Positions 1 through 8,145 are shown, counted from the stretch's first letter. The stretch is DNA of 64,000 nt from Amycolatopsis lexingtonensis (GCF_014873755.1 NZ_JADBEG010000001.1:7910501-7974500), one strand, 5' to 3'. The notes: a model not told the origin generated them from the letters alone. Translations and numbers: made by a program.

Positions 1-828
1 GAAGATGTTGTCGAGGACCAGGTCGTAACCGGTTTCGGTCAGGTCGGCGAGCATCCGCGCGAACGTCGGGTGCCCGGCCGTCATCGCCATCACGGCGGCC
101 CCTTGGTGGTCCATCCAGTCCTCCTCGGTCAGCCCGGAGGACGCCAGGGCGCTCTGCTCGCGTTCCAGGTGGACCGCCATGCCCTGGACGTGGCTGAAGA
201 ACAGCACGTGCAGGTCGCACAGGGTCGCGGCGTCGACCCCCAGCTCGGACAGCGCGGACAGTGCCCACTCGCCGTGAGTGGCGAGGTTGCGCAGCGGCAG
301 CGGCCGCGTGATCGGCCCGAGCTGCGCCAGCCACGGGTGGCGCTTGAAGAGCGACCAGAGCGTGCGGCCGCCGAGCGTCAGCCGGGCGCGCCAGTCGCCC
401 GACGGCTTCGCCGGGTAGCCGCGCTCGCCGAACGCGGCGTCGGCCATGAGCAGCACCAGCTCGTCCCGGCCGCGCACGTACCGGTACGGCGCCATCGGGG
501 CGACCCCGAGCCGGGCCGCGACGCCCCGTATCGACAGCGCGCCGAGCCCTTCGGCGTCGGCGATGTCGATGGCCGTGCGCACGAGCCGGTCGCGGGTCAG
601 CCCGCGCTGGCTGCCCCGGCTTTCGCGGCCCGCGACGACCGTGCCGGACCGCGGTTCCGCGCGCACCAGGCCTTCCTGGCCCAGCAGGGCGAGCGCCTTC
701 GCCGCGGTCGCCATCGCGACGCCGTGGTCGGCCGCGAGCCGCCGCGTCGAGGGCACCCGCGCGCCCGGCGCCAGCTCACCCCGCGCGATCCGGCCGCGCA
801 GCTCTTCGGCGATGACCACGTACTTCAC
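1..828 (-). CDS. GntR/TetR chimeric transcriptional regulator (3' end outside window)
   Basis: Transcription repressor-type protein, cut by the left edge: 276 codons are visible and no stop is reached. It reads KYVVIAEELRGRIARGEL then a GntR winged helix (residues about 1-70, with VPSTRRLAADHGVAMATAAKAL). A second, TetR-type helix-turn-helix follows (about 80-125, IADAEGLGALSIRGVAARLG and PMAPYRYVRGRDEL), then a TetR-like ligand domain. GTG at 828 is chosen because AGGAG lies 5 nt upstream. It is divergent from the FAD monooxygenase at 938, and a perfect inverted repeat between them is the likely operator. Two DNA-binding domains in one chain occur in some actinobacterial regulators of this class. 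Ligand unknown; probably a substrate of the monooxygenase (inference). Confidence 0.8.
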   Translation of the reverse strand, partial: MKYVVIAEELRGRIARGELAPGARVPSTRRLAADHGVAMATAAKALALLGQEGLVRAEPRSGTVVAGRESRGSQRGLTRDRLVRTAIDIADAEGLGALSIRGVAARLGVAPMAPYRYVRGRDELVLLMADAAFGERGYPAKPSGDWRARLTLGGRTLWSLFKRHPWLAQLGPITRPLPLRNLATHGEWALSALSELGVDAATLCDLHVLFFSHVQGMAVHLEREQSALASSGLTEEDWMDHQGAAVMAMTAGHPTFARMLADLTETGYDLVLDNIF

Positions 829-841
829 GGCTTCTCCTGAC

Positions 842-867
842 CTAGTACAGCAGGGCATCTGTACTAG
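842..867. promoter_or_regulatory. Inverted repeat, candidate operator of the GntR/TetR regulator
   Basis: CTAGTACAG (842-850) and CTGTACTAG (859-867) form a perfect 9-bp inverted repeat with an 8-nt spacer. It lies 14 nt upstream of the regulator start and 71 nt upstream of the monooxygenase start. TAGTAC/GTACTA arms are typical of GntR-family sites. Probably used for autoregulation and control of the divergent gene (inference). Confidence 0.6.
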
Positions 868-937
868 CACAGATTTGGCCATACACCTGCATGAACTCCA
901 GTGTGGTGCACAGCAGTGTACGACTCTGGAGGAAAAC

Positions 938-2026
938 ATGCGGAACATCCTGATCTCCGGCGCTGGCGTCGCCGGCAGCACCCTGGCCTGGTTCCTGGCC
1001 CGCGACGGCTGGTCGGTGACCGTGGTCGAGCGCGCGCCCGGCCCGCGCACCGGCGGCCAGGCGATCGACGTGCGCGGTGCCGCGCTCGACGTCGTCGACG
1101 AGATGGGCCTCGGCGACCGGATGCGCGCGCTGCGCACCCGGATGCGGGGAATGTCCATGGTGGACGGTCAGGGCCAGGAGCTGTTCCGGTCCGAGGAGTA
1201 CACCTACAGCAGCGGACGGCTCGACAACGACGACTTCGAGGTGCTGCGCGACGACGTCGTCGCGATCCTGCACGAGGCGGCCGACGTCGAGTACGTCTTC
1301 GGCGACGCGATCACGGCGCTGACCGAAGAGGCGCACGGCGTGCGCGTCGAGTTCGAACACGGGGGCTTCCGGACGTTCGACCTCGTCGTCGGCGCCGACG
1401 GCCTGCACTCGGCCGTGCGGCGGCTCGCCTTCGGGCCGGAGGAGGAGTTCGTCCGCCACCTCGGGCAGTACCTGGCGATCTTCCCGGCGCCCAACTTCCT
1501 CGGCCTCGAGGACTGGCAGGTCTGGTTCCGCCACGACCACACCGGCGGCGTCGCGTACCCGGTGCGGGACAACACCGAGCTGCGCGTGACGCTCGGGTTC
1601 GGCTCGGAGCCGCTGCCCCGGATGAGCGTCCCGGAGCAGAAGCGGCTGATCGCCGAACGGCTCGGCGGCGTCGGCTGGGAGGTGCCGAAGCTGCTCGAAG
1701 CGATGGCCGCCGCGGACGTCTTCTACTTCGACGCGATGGCCCAGATCGAGCTGGACCGCTGGTCGTCGGGCCGGATCGCGCTGGTCGGCGACGCCGGTTA
1801 CTGCGCCTCGGCGCTGTCCGGCCAGGGGACGAGCCTCGCGCTGGTCGGTGCGTACGTCCTCGCGCAGGAACTGGGCCGCGCCGGCCACGAGGAGGCGTTC
1901 GCGGCCTACGAACGGCGGATGCGGCCGTTCGTCGCGCTCAACCAGGCGCTGGCGACGGAGAACCCGGAGGGCGGCCCGGCCGAGGAGTCGGTGGACCGGG
2001 CGAAGAACGCCATCAGCCTCGCTTGA
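938..2026 (+). CDS. FAD-dependent monooxygenase (aromatic hydroxylase / TetX-like family)
   Basis: Flavoprotein monooxygenase of 362 aa that would hydroxylate a small, probably aromatic or polyketide, substrate with NAD(P)H and O2 in the cytoplasm. Visible motifs: N-terminal dinucleotide fold GAGVAGSTLAWFLARDGW, the DG motif VVGADGLHSAVRR near residue 155, and the FAD ribityl-binding GD motif RIALVGDAGYCASALSGQG near residue 290. All three are intact. ATG 938 is chosen for GGAGG at 928-932 (5-nt spacer); the reading frame is open further upstream without a usable ribosome site. It faces the GntR/TetR regulator and is probably repressed by it. Its 3' end overlaps the convergent hydrolase gene by 14 nt. 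Substrate unknown; drug-inactivating relatives exist in this family. Confidence 0.85.
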   Translation: MRNILISGAGVAGSTLAWFLARDGWSVTVVERAPGPRTGGQAIDVRGAALDVVDEMGLGDRMRALRTRMRGMSMVDGQGQELFRSEEYTYSSGRLDNDDFEVLRDDVVAILHEAADVEYVFGDAITALTEEAHGVRVEFEHGGFRTFDLVVGADGLHSAVRRLAFGPEEEFVRHLGQYLAIFPAPNFLGLEDWQVWFRHDHTGGVAYPVRDNTELRVTLGFGSEPLPRMSVPEQKRLIAERLGGVGWEVPKLLEAMAAADVFYFDAMAQIELDRWSSGRIALVGDAGYCASALSGQGTSLALVGAYVLAQELGRAGHEEAFAAYERRMRPFVALNQALATENPEGGPAEESVDRAKNAISLA

Positions 2027-2939
2027 GGAAGTCCACCAGCGCCGCCGACGTGCGGTCCGGGACTTCGAGGTGGGGGAAGTGCCCGACGCCCGGCCAGAGC
2101 TCCGGCTCGGCGTGCGGGCCCGCCCAGCGCACCGACGAGGTCGCCGTCTCGGGCAGGATGCAGGTGTCGTCGGCGCCGTGCAGTTGCAGCGTCGGCGCCG
2201 CGATCCGGGTGCCGACGGCGTCGGTGAAGCGGCGGCCTTCGCCGCGGAACTGCGCGCGGAAGGCCCACCGGTAGTACTCGAGCGCGCTGTGCGCGACGCC
2301 GGGCACGAGCATGGCGTGCCGGAACTCCTCGACGCTGTCGATGAAGTCCGAAGTGGACCGCCACCGGCTCCCGGCCCAGCCACCGAAGAGGTCCGCGACG
2401 GCTTGGGCGTCGTCCTTCACGAGCCACTTCTCCGGCGCCATCGGCACCTGGAAGCGGAAGAGGTGCCCGGCCGCGCGGCCCTGGCCGCGCCACGGGCGGG
2501 CAGCGCCGGAGCGCAGGGCGAGCGGGTGGGCGGCGCCGATCGCCGTCACCGACGACACGAGCCGGGGGTGCAGCGCGGCGACCGTCCACGCGAGCATGCC
2601 GCCCCACGCGTGCCCGACGAGGTGCGCCCGGCGCGCGCCGAGCGACTTGATCAGCCCGCCGACGTCGCCGGCGAGCGTCCAGGCGTCGTAACCGCGGGGC
2701 GGCTTGTCCGAGTCGCCGTAGCCGCGCAGGTCGACGGCGACCGCGCGGAACCCCGCGTCGGCGAGTGCCCGCAGCTGGTGGTGCCAGGTCCACCAGAACT
2801 CGGCGAACCCGTGGAGCAGCACCACGACCGGTCCGCCGCCGAGCTCGGCGACGTGCAGCCGGATGCCGTTCGCGGACACGTCGCGGTGGGCCCACGGGCC
2901 GTCGAGCCGGACGCTCGACGGGTCGGGGGAAGCGGGCAA
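2013..2939 (-). CDS. ephE: Alpha/beta hydrolase, EphE-like, nucleophile position replaced by Ala
   Basis: Alpha/beta-hydrolase fold protein of 308 aa resembling epoxide hydrolases: oxyanion segment LLHGFAEFWWTW (42-52), GYGDSDKP, lid with EYYRW, acid residue in LHGADDTCILP, and the distal His in VGHFPHLE. The nucleophile elbow reads GHAWGG, with Ala111 where epoxide hydrolases have Asp and esterases Ser, so classical catalysis should be lost. The start is TTG at 2939, directly after the stop of the Holin-X gene (2944); no better start is seen nearby. The pairing of this gene with a small membrane protein matches Rv3669-Rv3670 (ephE) in M. tuberculosis. It could be a pseudoenzyme or use other chemistry. 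Confidence 0.75.
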   Translation of the reverse strand: MPASPDPSSVRLDGPWAHRDVSANGIRLHVAELGGGPVVVLLHGFAEFWWTWHHQLRALADAGFRAVAVDLRGYGDSDKPPRGYDAWTLAGDVGGLIKSLGARRAHLVGHAWGGMLAWTVAALHPRLVSSVTAIGAAHPLALRSGAARPWRGQGRAAGHLFRFQVPMAPEKWLVKDDAQAVADLFGGWAGSRWRSTSDFIDSVEEFRHAMLVPGVAHSALEYYRWAFRAQFRGEGRRFTDAVGTRIAAPTLQLHGADDTCILPETATSSVRWAGPHAEPELWPGVGHFPHLEVPDRTSAALVDFLKRG

Positions 2940-2943
2940 CGCC

Positions 2944-3438
2944 TCAGTCGCGGGTGGTCGTCAGGTCGGCGTCGGGCGCCTTCTGCGGCTTGAGTGCGGC
3001 GGCGGTCTCCTTGACGCTGGCGATGGTCCGCTCGGGTGCCTTGAACTTCTTCACCTTGCGGTAGCCGAGGAACCCGGCCACGCCCGCGACCACCAGCATC
3101 AGGACGAACACGATGCCGAACGCGATCCAACGGTAGCGCAGCCACTGGGCCAGCCCCTCGGCCGCGAAGAAGAACAGGAAGAACGTGCTGTAGAGGAAGA
3201 CCGTCAGCGCGATCAGGAAGAAGACGGCGCCCTTGAGGCCCTTCTTCACCTCGCCGACCAGCTCGGACTTCGCGAGCTCCATCTCGGCCCTGACCAGGGT
3301 CGAGATGTGCTGGGTCGCGTCGCCGACCAGCCGGCCGAGCGACTGATCGCCGGGGACGTCGTTCGCGGAGGACAGCGGGAGGTAAGGCACGGCCCCCACG
3401 CCGTCGGGGCCGGTGCGTTCGTGCTTGGGGCTGCTCAC
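2944..3438 (-). CDS. Phage-holin-superfamily membrane protein (actinobacterial Holin-X type)
   Basis: Small membrane protein of 164 aa, counterpart of Rv3669. A soluble N-terminus is followed by an amphipathic helix (QHISTLVRAEMELAKSELVGEVKKG), two membrane segments (about 72-94 and 105-127) separated by a short turn, and a basic C-terminal tail. This is the usual arrangement of the actinobacterial Holin-X family. These are housekeeping chromosomal proteins despite the name, and no phage genes are nearby. Starts with GTG 3438; the downstream hydrolase begins 4 nt after its stop, so the two are probably translated together. Molecular role unknown. Confidence 0.75.
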   Translation of the reverse strand: MSSPKHERTGPDGVGAVPYLPLSSANDVPGDQSLGRLVGDATQHISTLVRAEMELAKSELVGEVKKGLKGAVFFLIALTVFLYSTFFLFFFAAEGLAQWLRYRWIAFGIVFVLMLVVAGVAGFLGYRKVKKFKAPERTIASVKETAAALKPQKAPDADLTTTRD

Positions 3439-3480
3439 CGGGTCATCGTGCCATGTGTCCGGAAACCGGGCGCGGCGGCG

Positions 3481-4668
3481 TCACAGTGTGTCGGAGATTC
3501 GCGCGTGCACTTTGCTACGGCGGAGTAGCAATGCCGCCGCCAGCAGGGACGCCACCGCGGACGCGATCAGCACCGCCGCCTTGGCCAGCTCGCTCGTCTC
3601 CCCGGGCAACGCGAGCTCCGCGATCAGCAGGCTGACGGTGAACCCGACCCCGCCGAGCACGGACAACGCGGCCAGGTCGCGCCAGCTCATGTCGCGCGGC
3701 TTCTCCGCCGCGCGCAGTCTCACGGCGAGCAGACTGGCGCCCAGGATGCCGGCGAACTTGCCGATGAGCAGCCCGGCGAGCACCGCGAGCGGCAACGCCG
3801 TCGTGAACACCGCGCCCAGCGCGTCGCCGCTGACCGAGATGCCGGCCGCGAACAGCGCGAACACCGGCACGGCCACCGCCGCCGACCACGGCTGGAGCCG
3901 GTGCTCGAGCCGCAGGGCCGGAGCTTCGGCCTCGCCTTCGTCGGCGCGGACGCGGGTGAGCAGGCCGAGCGCGACGCCGGCGATCGTCGCGTGGATGCCC
4001 GCGGAGTGCACCGCGACCCAGGTGATCAGGGCCAACGGCACGTACAGCCAGGGTGTCCGGACCCGCCTGTGCTGCAGGAAGGCGTACAGCGCGAGCGCCA
4101 CGACGGCGACGGCCACCGCGACCAGGTCGAAGCCCGTCGTGAACAGCACGGCGATGACGATGATCGCGCCGAGGTCGTCGACCACGGCCAGCGAAAGCAG
4201 GAAGACCCGCGCGCTCGACGGGAGGTTCGACGCGGTCAGCGCGAGCACGCCGAGCGCGAACGCGATGTCCGTGGCCACGGGGATGGCCCAGGCGCGCTCG
4301 ATGCCCGGCGTCCCCCAGCCGACGGCCAGCGCGACGAGCGCCGGCCCGATCATGCCGCCGACCGCGGCCACGACCGGCAGGATGGCCTGCTTGAGCCGGG
4401 ACAGCTCGCCGACGACGAGCTCGCGCTTGAGCTCGAGCCCGGCGACGAAGAAGAACAGGGCGAGGAAGCCGTCCTTGGCCCAGTCGCCGAGCGTCAGGTT
4501 CAGGTGCAGGAACTCCGGGCCGACCCGGAAGTCGCGCAGGGCGTGGTAGCTGTCGCGCAGCGGCGAGTTGGCCCAGATCAGGGCAACCGCGGTCGCGCCG
4601 AGGAGGATCAGCCCGCCGGTCGTCTCGGTGCGCAGGTAACGGGCGAACTCGCTGAACGGGCGGGACAT
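3481..4668 (-). CDS. nhaA: Na+/H+ antiporter NhaA
   Basis: Inner-membrane electrogenic Na+/H+ antiporter, 395 aa, close to the family's normal size and predicted to have 11-12 helices. Signature regions are intact: FFFVAGLELKRELVVGEL, the discontinuous-helix segment ATDIAFALGVLAL, and LAVVDDLGAI with the paired aspartates Asp164-Asp165 that correspond to the ion-binding pair of E. coli NhaA. The helix-X lysine region (LLIGKFAGI) is also present. Role: pH and sodium homeostasis. ATG 4668 follows a G-rich stretch (GGAGCCGCCCCG). It is divergent from the POT transporter across an AT-rich 191-nt gap. Single gene; regulation not evident. Confidence 0.95.
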   Translation of the reverse strand: MSRPFSEFARYLRTETTGGLILLGATAVALIWANSPLRDSYHALRDFRVGPEFLHLNLTLGDWAKDGFLALFFFVAGLELKRELVVGELSRLKQAILPVVAAVGGMIGPALVALAVGWGTPGIERAWAIPVATDIAFALGVLALTASNLPSSARVFLLSLAVVDDLGAIIVIAVLFTTGFDLVAVAVAVVALALYAFLQHRRVRTPWLYVPLALITWVAVHSAGIHATIAGVALGLLTRVRADEGEAEAPALRLEHRLQPWSAAVAVPVFALFAAGISVSGDALGAVFTTALPLAVLAGLLIGKFAGILGASLLAVRLRAAEKPRDMSWRDLAALSVLGGVGFTVSLLIAELALPGETSELAKAAVLIASAVASLLAAALLLRRSKVHARISDTL

Positions 4669-4859
4669 CGGGGCGGCTCCTGGGGTCGCTGATCACTGGT
4701 GCCGACCAGACTTCCCGGCGCTCCTTTGACGGTATTTTAATGCCTCTTTGTCACGGATCGTTATGGCCGCCGCCACACGGGGTGTCGGTGGTGGGTAACA
4801 CGATGTCCTCATAGCATGCCAAGCGACAACGAAGTCCGAGACAAAGGAAGACGACAGTT
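4669..4859. promoter_or_regulatory. Divergent nhaA / peptide-transporter intergenic region
   Basis: 191 nt without a gene. It contains a notably AT-rich core (about 4726-4775, including GGTATTTTAATGCC) that probably carries both divergent promoters. TTGACG at 4727-4732 could be a -35 element, but no convincing -10 partner at 16-18 nt was found. No clear operator palindrome. Confidence 0.35.
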
Positions 4860-6317
4860 GTGAGCACCTCTACCGAGGTCCAGCAGGACACGAGGTTCTT
4901 CGGGCACCCACGAGGACTGGCGAACCTCTTCGGCGTCGAGATGTGGGAGCGCTTCTCCTACTACGGGATGCTCGGCATCCTGCCGATCTACCTCTACTAC
5001 CAGGTCGACCAGGGCGGTCTGGGCCTGGCGCAGGAGTCGGCGCTCGGCATCGTCGGCGCGTACGGCGGTCTGGTGTACCTCTCGGCCGTCGTCGGGGCGT
5101 GGGTGGCCGACCGGCTGCTCGGTTCGGAACGGACGTTGTTCTACAGCGCCGTCCTGATCATGATCGGGCACATCAGCCTGGCGCTGCTGCCGGGCCTGGC
5201 CGGGATCGGCGTCGGCCTGGTGTGCGTCGCGGTCGGCAGCGGCGGGCTGAAGTCCAACGCGACGGCGATCGTCGGCACGCTCTACGCCGAAGGCGACGAA
5301 CGGCGCGACGCGGGCTTCACGATCTTCTACATGGGCGTCAACCTCGGCGGTTTCGTCGGCCCGCTGCTGACCGGGCTGGCGCAGACCCAGGTCGGGTTCC
5401 ACCTCGGGTTCGGCCTCGCGGCGATCGGCATGGCGCTCGGCCTGATCCAGTACACGTTCGGCCGCAAGAACCTCGGTGACAAGGCCAAGGAGGTGCCGAA
5501 CCCGCTGCCGTCGTCGCAGCGCGCGCTCGCGGTCGGCGCCGCCCTCCTGCTGGTCGCCGCGATCCTCGTGCTGGTGGTTTCCGGCGTCGTCAACCCGGGC
5601 AACCTCGCCGACGTCGTCGTGTGGGTGGTCGGCGTGATCTCGGTGATCTACTTCCTCGTCATCCTGACCAGTGGCAAGATCACCGGCGTCGAGCGCAGCC
5701 GGGTGCTGTCGTTCATCCCGATGTTCATCGCCAGCGCGGTGTTCTTCTCGCTGTACCAGCAGCAGTTCACGGTCGTCGCGGCCTACACCGACCAGCGGCT
5801 GAACCGGAGCCTCTTCGGCTGGGAGATGCCGGTGTCGTGGGTCAACTCGATCAACCCGGTGTTCATCATCGTCTTCGCCCCGGTGCTGGCGGCGCTGTGG
5901 ACGAAGCTCGGCGAGCGCCAGCCGTCGACGCCGATGAAGTTCGTCCTCGGCACCGTGCTGATGGGCGCGGCCTTCCTGTTGTTCCTGCCGATGGTGGGCA
6001 GCGGCAAGAACGCGAGCCCGATGCTCGCGATGGTGGGCATCCTGTTCGTCTTCACGATCGCCGAGCTGTGCCTCTCGCCGGTCGGGCTGTCGCTGTCGAC
6101 GAAGCTCGCGCCGGAGGCGTTCCGGACGCAGATGGTGGCGCTGAACTTCCTGTCGATCTCCTTCGGCACCGCGATGTCCGGCAAGCTCGCCGAGTACTAC
6201 ACGGTCGACGACGAAGCGCCGTACTTCAGCACGGTCGGCGGCGTCGCGATCGGTGTCGGTGTGCTGCTGTTCCTGGGCATCCCGTTCATCCGCAAGCTGA
6301 TGAAGGGCGTGCACTAG
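4860..6317 (+). CDS. Proton-dependent oligopeptide transporter (POT/PTR2 family)
   Basis: Proton-coupled di/tripeptide symporter of the POT family (DtpT-like), 485 aa, MFS fold. The N-terminus carries the family signature EMWERFSYYG (ExxERFxYY, proton and peptide coupling) at about residues 24-33, followed by repeated membrane helices. The loop GSGGLKSNATAIVGTLY and the FTIFYMGVNLGGFVGPLLTG segment match the PTR2 pattern. Start: GTG 4860 with AAAGGAAG about 10 nt upstream. The 3' end overlaps the convergent VIT gene by 4 nt (CTAG shared by the two stop codons). Substrate specificity beyond small peptides cannot be read from sequence. Confidence 0.9.
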   Translation: MSTSTEVQQDTRFFGHPRGLANLFGVEMWERFSYYGMLGILPIYLYYQVDQGGLGLAQESALGIVGAYGGLVYLSAVVGAWVADRLLGSERTLFYSAVLIMIGHISLALLPGLAGIGVGLVCVAVGSGGLKSNATAIVGTLYAEGDERRDAGFTIFYMGVNLGGFVGPLLTGLAQTQVGFHLGFGLAAIGMALGLIQYTFGRKNLGDKAKEVPNPLPSSQRALAVGAALLLVAAILVLVVSGVVNPGNLADVVVWVVGVISVIYFLVILTSGKITGVERSRVLSFIPMFIASAVFFSLYQQQFTVVAAYTDQRLNRSLFGWEMPVSWVNSINPVFIIVFAPVLAALWTKLGERQPSTPMKFVLGTVLMGAAFLLFLPMVGSGKNASPMLAMVGILFVFTIAELCLSPVGLSLSTKLAPEAFRTQMVALNFLSISFGTAMSGKLAEYYTVDDEAPYFSTVGGVAIGVGVLLFLGIPFIRKLMKGVH

Positions 6318-7042
6318 CCGACGGTGACTCCGAAGATCACCCCGACGAAGTAGGTGACGACCATGGTGAGGGCGCCGACCCCGACGTTGCGCAGGATCGC
6401 GCGCCCCACCTTGGCGTCCCCGAGCCGCGCGCTGAGCCACCCGGTCAGCGTGAGGCCGACGACCACCGCGGCCGCGCACGCCCACACCCGCAGGGAGACG
6501 CCGGCCCAGGCGATGGAGAGGATCGGCAGCAGCGCGCCGACCGAGAACGCGACCAGCGAAGCCCACGCGGCCTGCCACGGGCTGGTCAGGTTGTCCGGGT
6601 CGATGCCGAGCTCGGCCTCCGCGTGCGCCTGCAGCGCGTCCTTTTCGGTCAGCTCACGCGCGACCTGGCTCGCGAGCTCCGGCGAGAGCCCCTTGCCTTC
6701 GTAGATCTCGGCGAGCTCGCGCTCCTCGGCTTCCGGCATGGTCTTGAGCTCATGCTTTTCGAGCCGGAGCAAGGCCTGTTCGGTGTCGCGCTGGGTGCTC
6801 ACGGAAACGTATTCCCCGCCGGCCATGGAAAAGGCACCGGCGACGAGCCCGGCGATTCCGGCGGTGAGGATCGCGGTGCTTTCGGTGGTCGCACCCGCGA
6901 CCCCGACGACGATCCCGGCGACCGACACGATGCCGTCGTTCGCCCCGAGTACCCCGGCCCGCAGCCAGTTCAGCTTCCCGCCCACGTCCTGGTGTGGTTC
7001 GTGGGCGTGTTCCACGGCGTCACCGTCGATCGTTTCGGTCAC
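6314..7042 (-). CDS. VIT1/CCC1-family Fe2+/Mn2+ transporter
   Basis: Membrane transporter of 242 aa exporting or sequestering ferrous iron or manganese. Helix 1 carries the signature LRAGVLGANDGIVSVAG, followed by GLVAGAFSMAGGEYVSVSTQRDTE. A cytosolic Glu-rich helical segment (about 85-135, with E-rich metal-binding positions such as EAEERELAEIYEGKGL) precedes the three C-terminal helices. This is the usual VIT layout. Starts at ATG 7042. An IdeR/DtxR-like half-site and weak dyad at 7108-7126, about 65 nt upstream, would fit iron control. It converges on the peptide transporter. Confidence 0.88.
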   Translation of the reverse strand: MTETIDGDAVEHAHEPHQDVGGKLNWLRAGVLGANDGIVSVAGIVVGVAGATTESTAILTAGIAGLVAGAFSMAGGEYVSVSTQRDTEQALLRLEKHELKTMPEAEERELAEIYEGKGLSPELASQVARELTEKDALQAHAEAELGIDPDNLTSPWQAAWASLVAFSVGALLPILSIAWAGVSLRVWACAAAVVVGLTLTGWLSARLGDAKVGRAILRNVGVGALTMVVTYFVGVIFGVTVG

Positions 7043-7107
7043 GGGACAAGTGAAACACGGAAAAGGAACCGGGGCGAGAGCGGCCTTTCCGGTCAGGCGG
7101 GCCTAAA

Positions 7108-7126
7108 TTACACATGCCTAACCTAA
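7108..7126 (-). promoter_or_regulatory. Candidate IdeR/DtxR iron box
   Basis: On the minus strand this reads TTAGGTTAGG followed by a poorer right arm. It matches about 14 of 19 positions of the actinobacterial iron-box consensus TTAGGTTAGSCTAACCTAA; the left half-site is perfect. It lies about 66 nt upstream of the VIT-type transporter, a sensible target for iron-dependent control. The right arm is weak, so binding is uncertain. Confidence 0.45.
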
Positions 7127-7170
7127 GCGGTCCTGTGTGGACTCACGGGTTCTGGGCCATCATGGGCGGC

Positions 7171-7512
7171 ATGGACGAGCAAGTGTGGCAGCCGCTGCGC
7201 ACGGTGGAGGGCCTCCCGGTCACCGGCGGCGAGGGCCGGTTCCGGCTGCTGGAGACGGCGGAAAACGGCCTGGCCTACCTGATCCACTACCCGTCGGGCG
7301 TGGCGTCGCCGCCGCATTCGCACGACCACGACTCGATCGTCTACGTCCTGTCGGGCCGGCTGCGCGGCGCGGTGGATGGGGTGGAGGCGGAGCTGGAGCC
7401 CGGCGATTCGGCGCTGCACCCGCGCGGCGTGGAGCACCACGTCGAGGCGCTGACGGACGCCATGTGGGTGGAGTTCAAGTCCCCGCTGCCGGGGCGGCCG
7501 CCGATCGCCTGA
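7171..7512 (+). CDS. Cupin-domain protein
   Basis: Small single-domain cupin, 113 aa from ATG 7171. Motif 1 is visible as PPHSHDHDSIVYVLSGRLRG (metal-ligand histidines and the conserved G), and motif 2 as LEPGDSALHPRGVEHHVEA. A beta-barrel dioxygenase-, isomerase- or sensor-type role is possible, but the family is too diverse to name a substrate. In-frame ATGs exist at 7162 and 7114. The latter would overlap the iron-box region and adds residues that do not look cupin-like; neither inner start has a strong ribosome site. The DinB gene follows after 7 nt, so the two probably form an operon. Confidence 0.75.
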   Translation: MDEQVWQPLRTVEGLPVTGGEGRFRLLETAENGLAYLIHYPSGVASPPHSHDHDSIVYVLSGRLRGAVDGVEAELEPGDSALHPRGVEHHVEALTDAMWVEFKSPLPGRPPIA

Positions 7513-7519
7513 ACCGGGC

Positions 7520-8092
7520 ATGCTGGACCTCGTGATCGACGAGTTCGCGAAGCAGTACCTGCACAGTGACCTGCGGGAGATCCGCGAGGCGATGCTCGGG
7601 AAGCTCGACGGGCTTTCCGAGTACGACGTCCGCCGTCCCCTGACCACGACCGGAACCAACCTCCTCGGGCTGGTCAAGCACCTGGCGGTGACGGAGGCCC
7701 GGTACTTCGGCGAGGTCTTCGACCGGCCGTCCCCCGAGCCCGTCCCGCGGTGGGACGACCTCAGCGGGCGCGGCACCGACATGTGGGCGACCGAGCACGA
7801 AACCCGCGAGGAGATCACCGGCCGCTACCGGCGTGCCTGGGCACACTCCGACGCGACCATCGCCGCGCTCGCCGTCGACTCGCCCGGCCACGTGCCGTGG
7901 TGGCCGCGGCCGGACGTGCTGCTGTTCAACGTCCTGGTGCACGTGCTCACCGAGACCAGCCGGCACGCCGGGCACGCCGACATCCTGCGGGAACAGCTGG
8001 ACGGCGAGGTCGAGGCGGCGGGTCGGGACGCGGCCTTCTGGGACGACCGGCGGGCGGAGGTCGAACGGGCGGCCCGGGCCGCGGCCGGATAG
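7520..8092 (+). CDS. DinB-family (DUF664-type) putative metalloprotein
   Basis: 190-aa four-helix-bundle protein of the DinB/YfiT group, which includes mycothiol- and bacillithiol-dependent S-transferases. The three expected metal-binding histidines appear in LVKHLAVTEARYFG (near residue 53) and in HVLTETSRHAGHADILREQ (two histidines about 4 residues apart). In actinobacteria these are often mycothiol-dependent detoxification enzymes, so that is the likely general role. Start ATG 7520, 7 nt after the cupin stop; GTG 7532 is an alternative. A strong hairpin follows the gene. Confidence 0.75.
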   Translation: MLDLVIDEFAKQYLHSDLREIREAMLGKLDGLSEYDVRRPLTTTGTNLLGLVKHLAVTEARYFGEVFDRPSPEPVPRWDDLSGRGTDMWATEHETREEITGRYRRAWAHSDATIAALAVDSPGHVPWWPRPDVLLFNVLVHVLTETSRHAGHADILREQLDGEVEAAGRDAAFWDDRRAEVERAARAAAG

Positions 8093-8097
8093 CGGAA

Positions 8098-8130
8098 ACG
8101 CCCGGCCCCGCGCGAAGCGGACCCGGGCGT
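8098..8130. terminator. Hairpin terminator between convergent genes
   Basis: ACGCCCGG (8098-8105) and CCGGGCGT (8123-8130) form a perfect 8-bp stem, with further G:C pairing possible in the 17-nt loop. It lies between the DinB gene and the convergent gene ending at 8146, so it can serve both directions. Confidence 0.7.
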
Positions 8131-8145
8131 CTCCTGGAATGAAGC

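Noticed and set aside
446..937. Upstream in-frame extension of the FAD monooxygenase and Arg-rich frames on the plus strand over 70-840
   Set aside because: They lie opposite the GntR/TetR gene, have no ribosome site and low-complexity content; ATG 938 has a clear GGAGG.
2944..3438. Prophage remnant suggested by a 'holin' gene
   Set aside because: Holin-X proteins are chromosomal in actinobacteria and no other phage gene is near.
4727..4775. Clear sigma-70 promoter in the nhaA/POT gap
   Set aside because: TTGACG is present, but no -10 at correct spacing could be found.
6314..6317. CTAG shared by convergent stop codons (also at 12770-12773) as a special signal
   Set aside because: TAG on both strands naturally creates CTAG in 4-nt convergent overlaps; chance explanation suffices.
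7114..7170. Cupin start at ATG 7114
   Set aside because: It overlaps the candidate iron box and adds residues unlike the cupin family.
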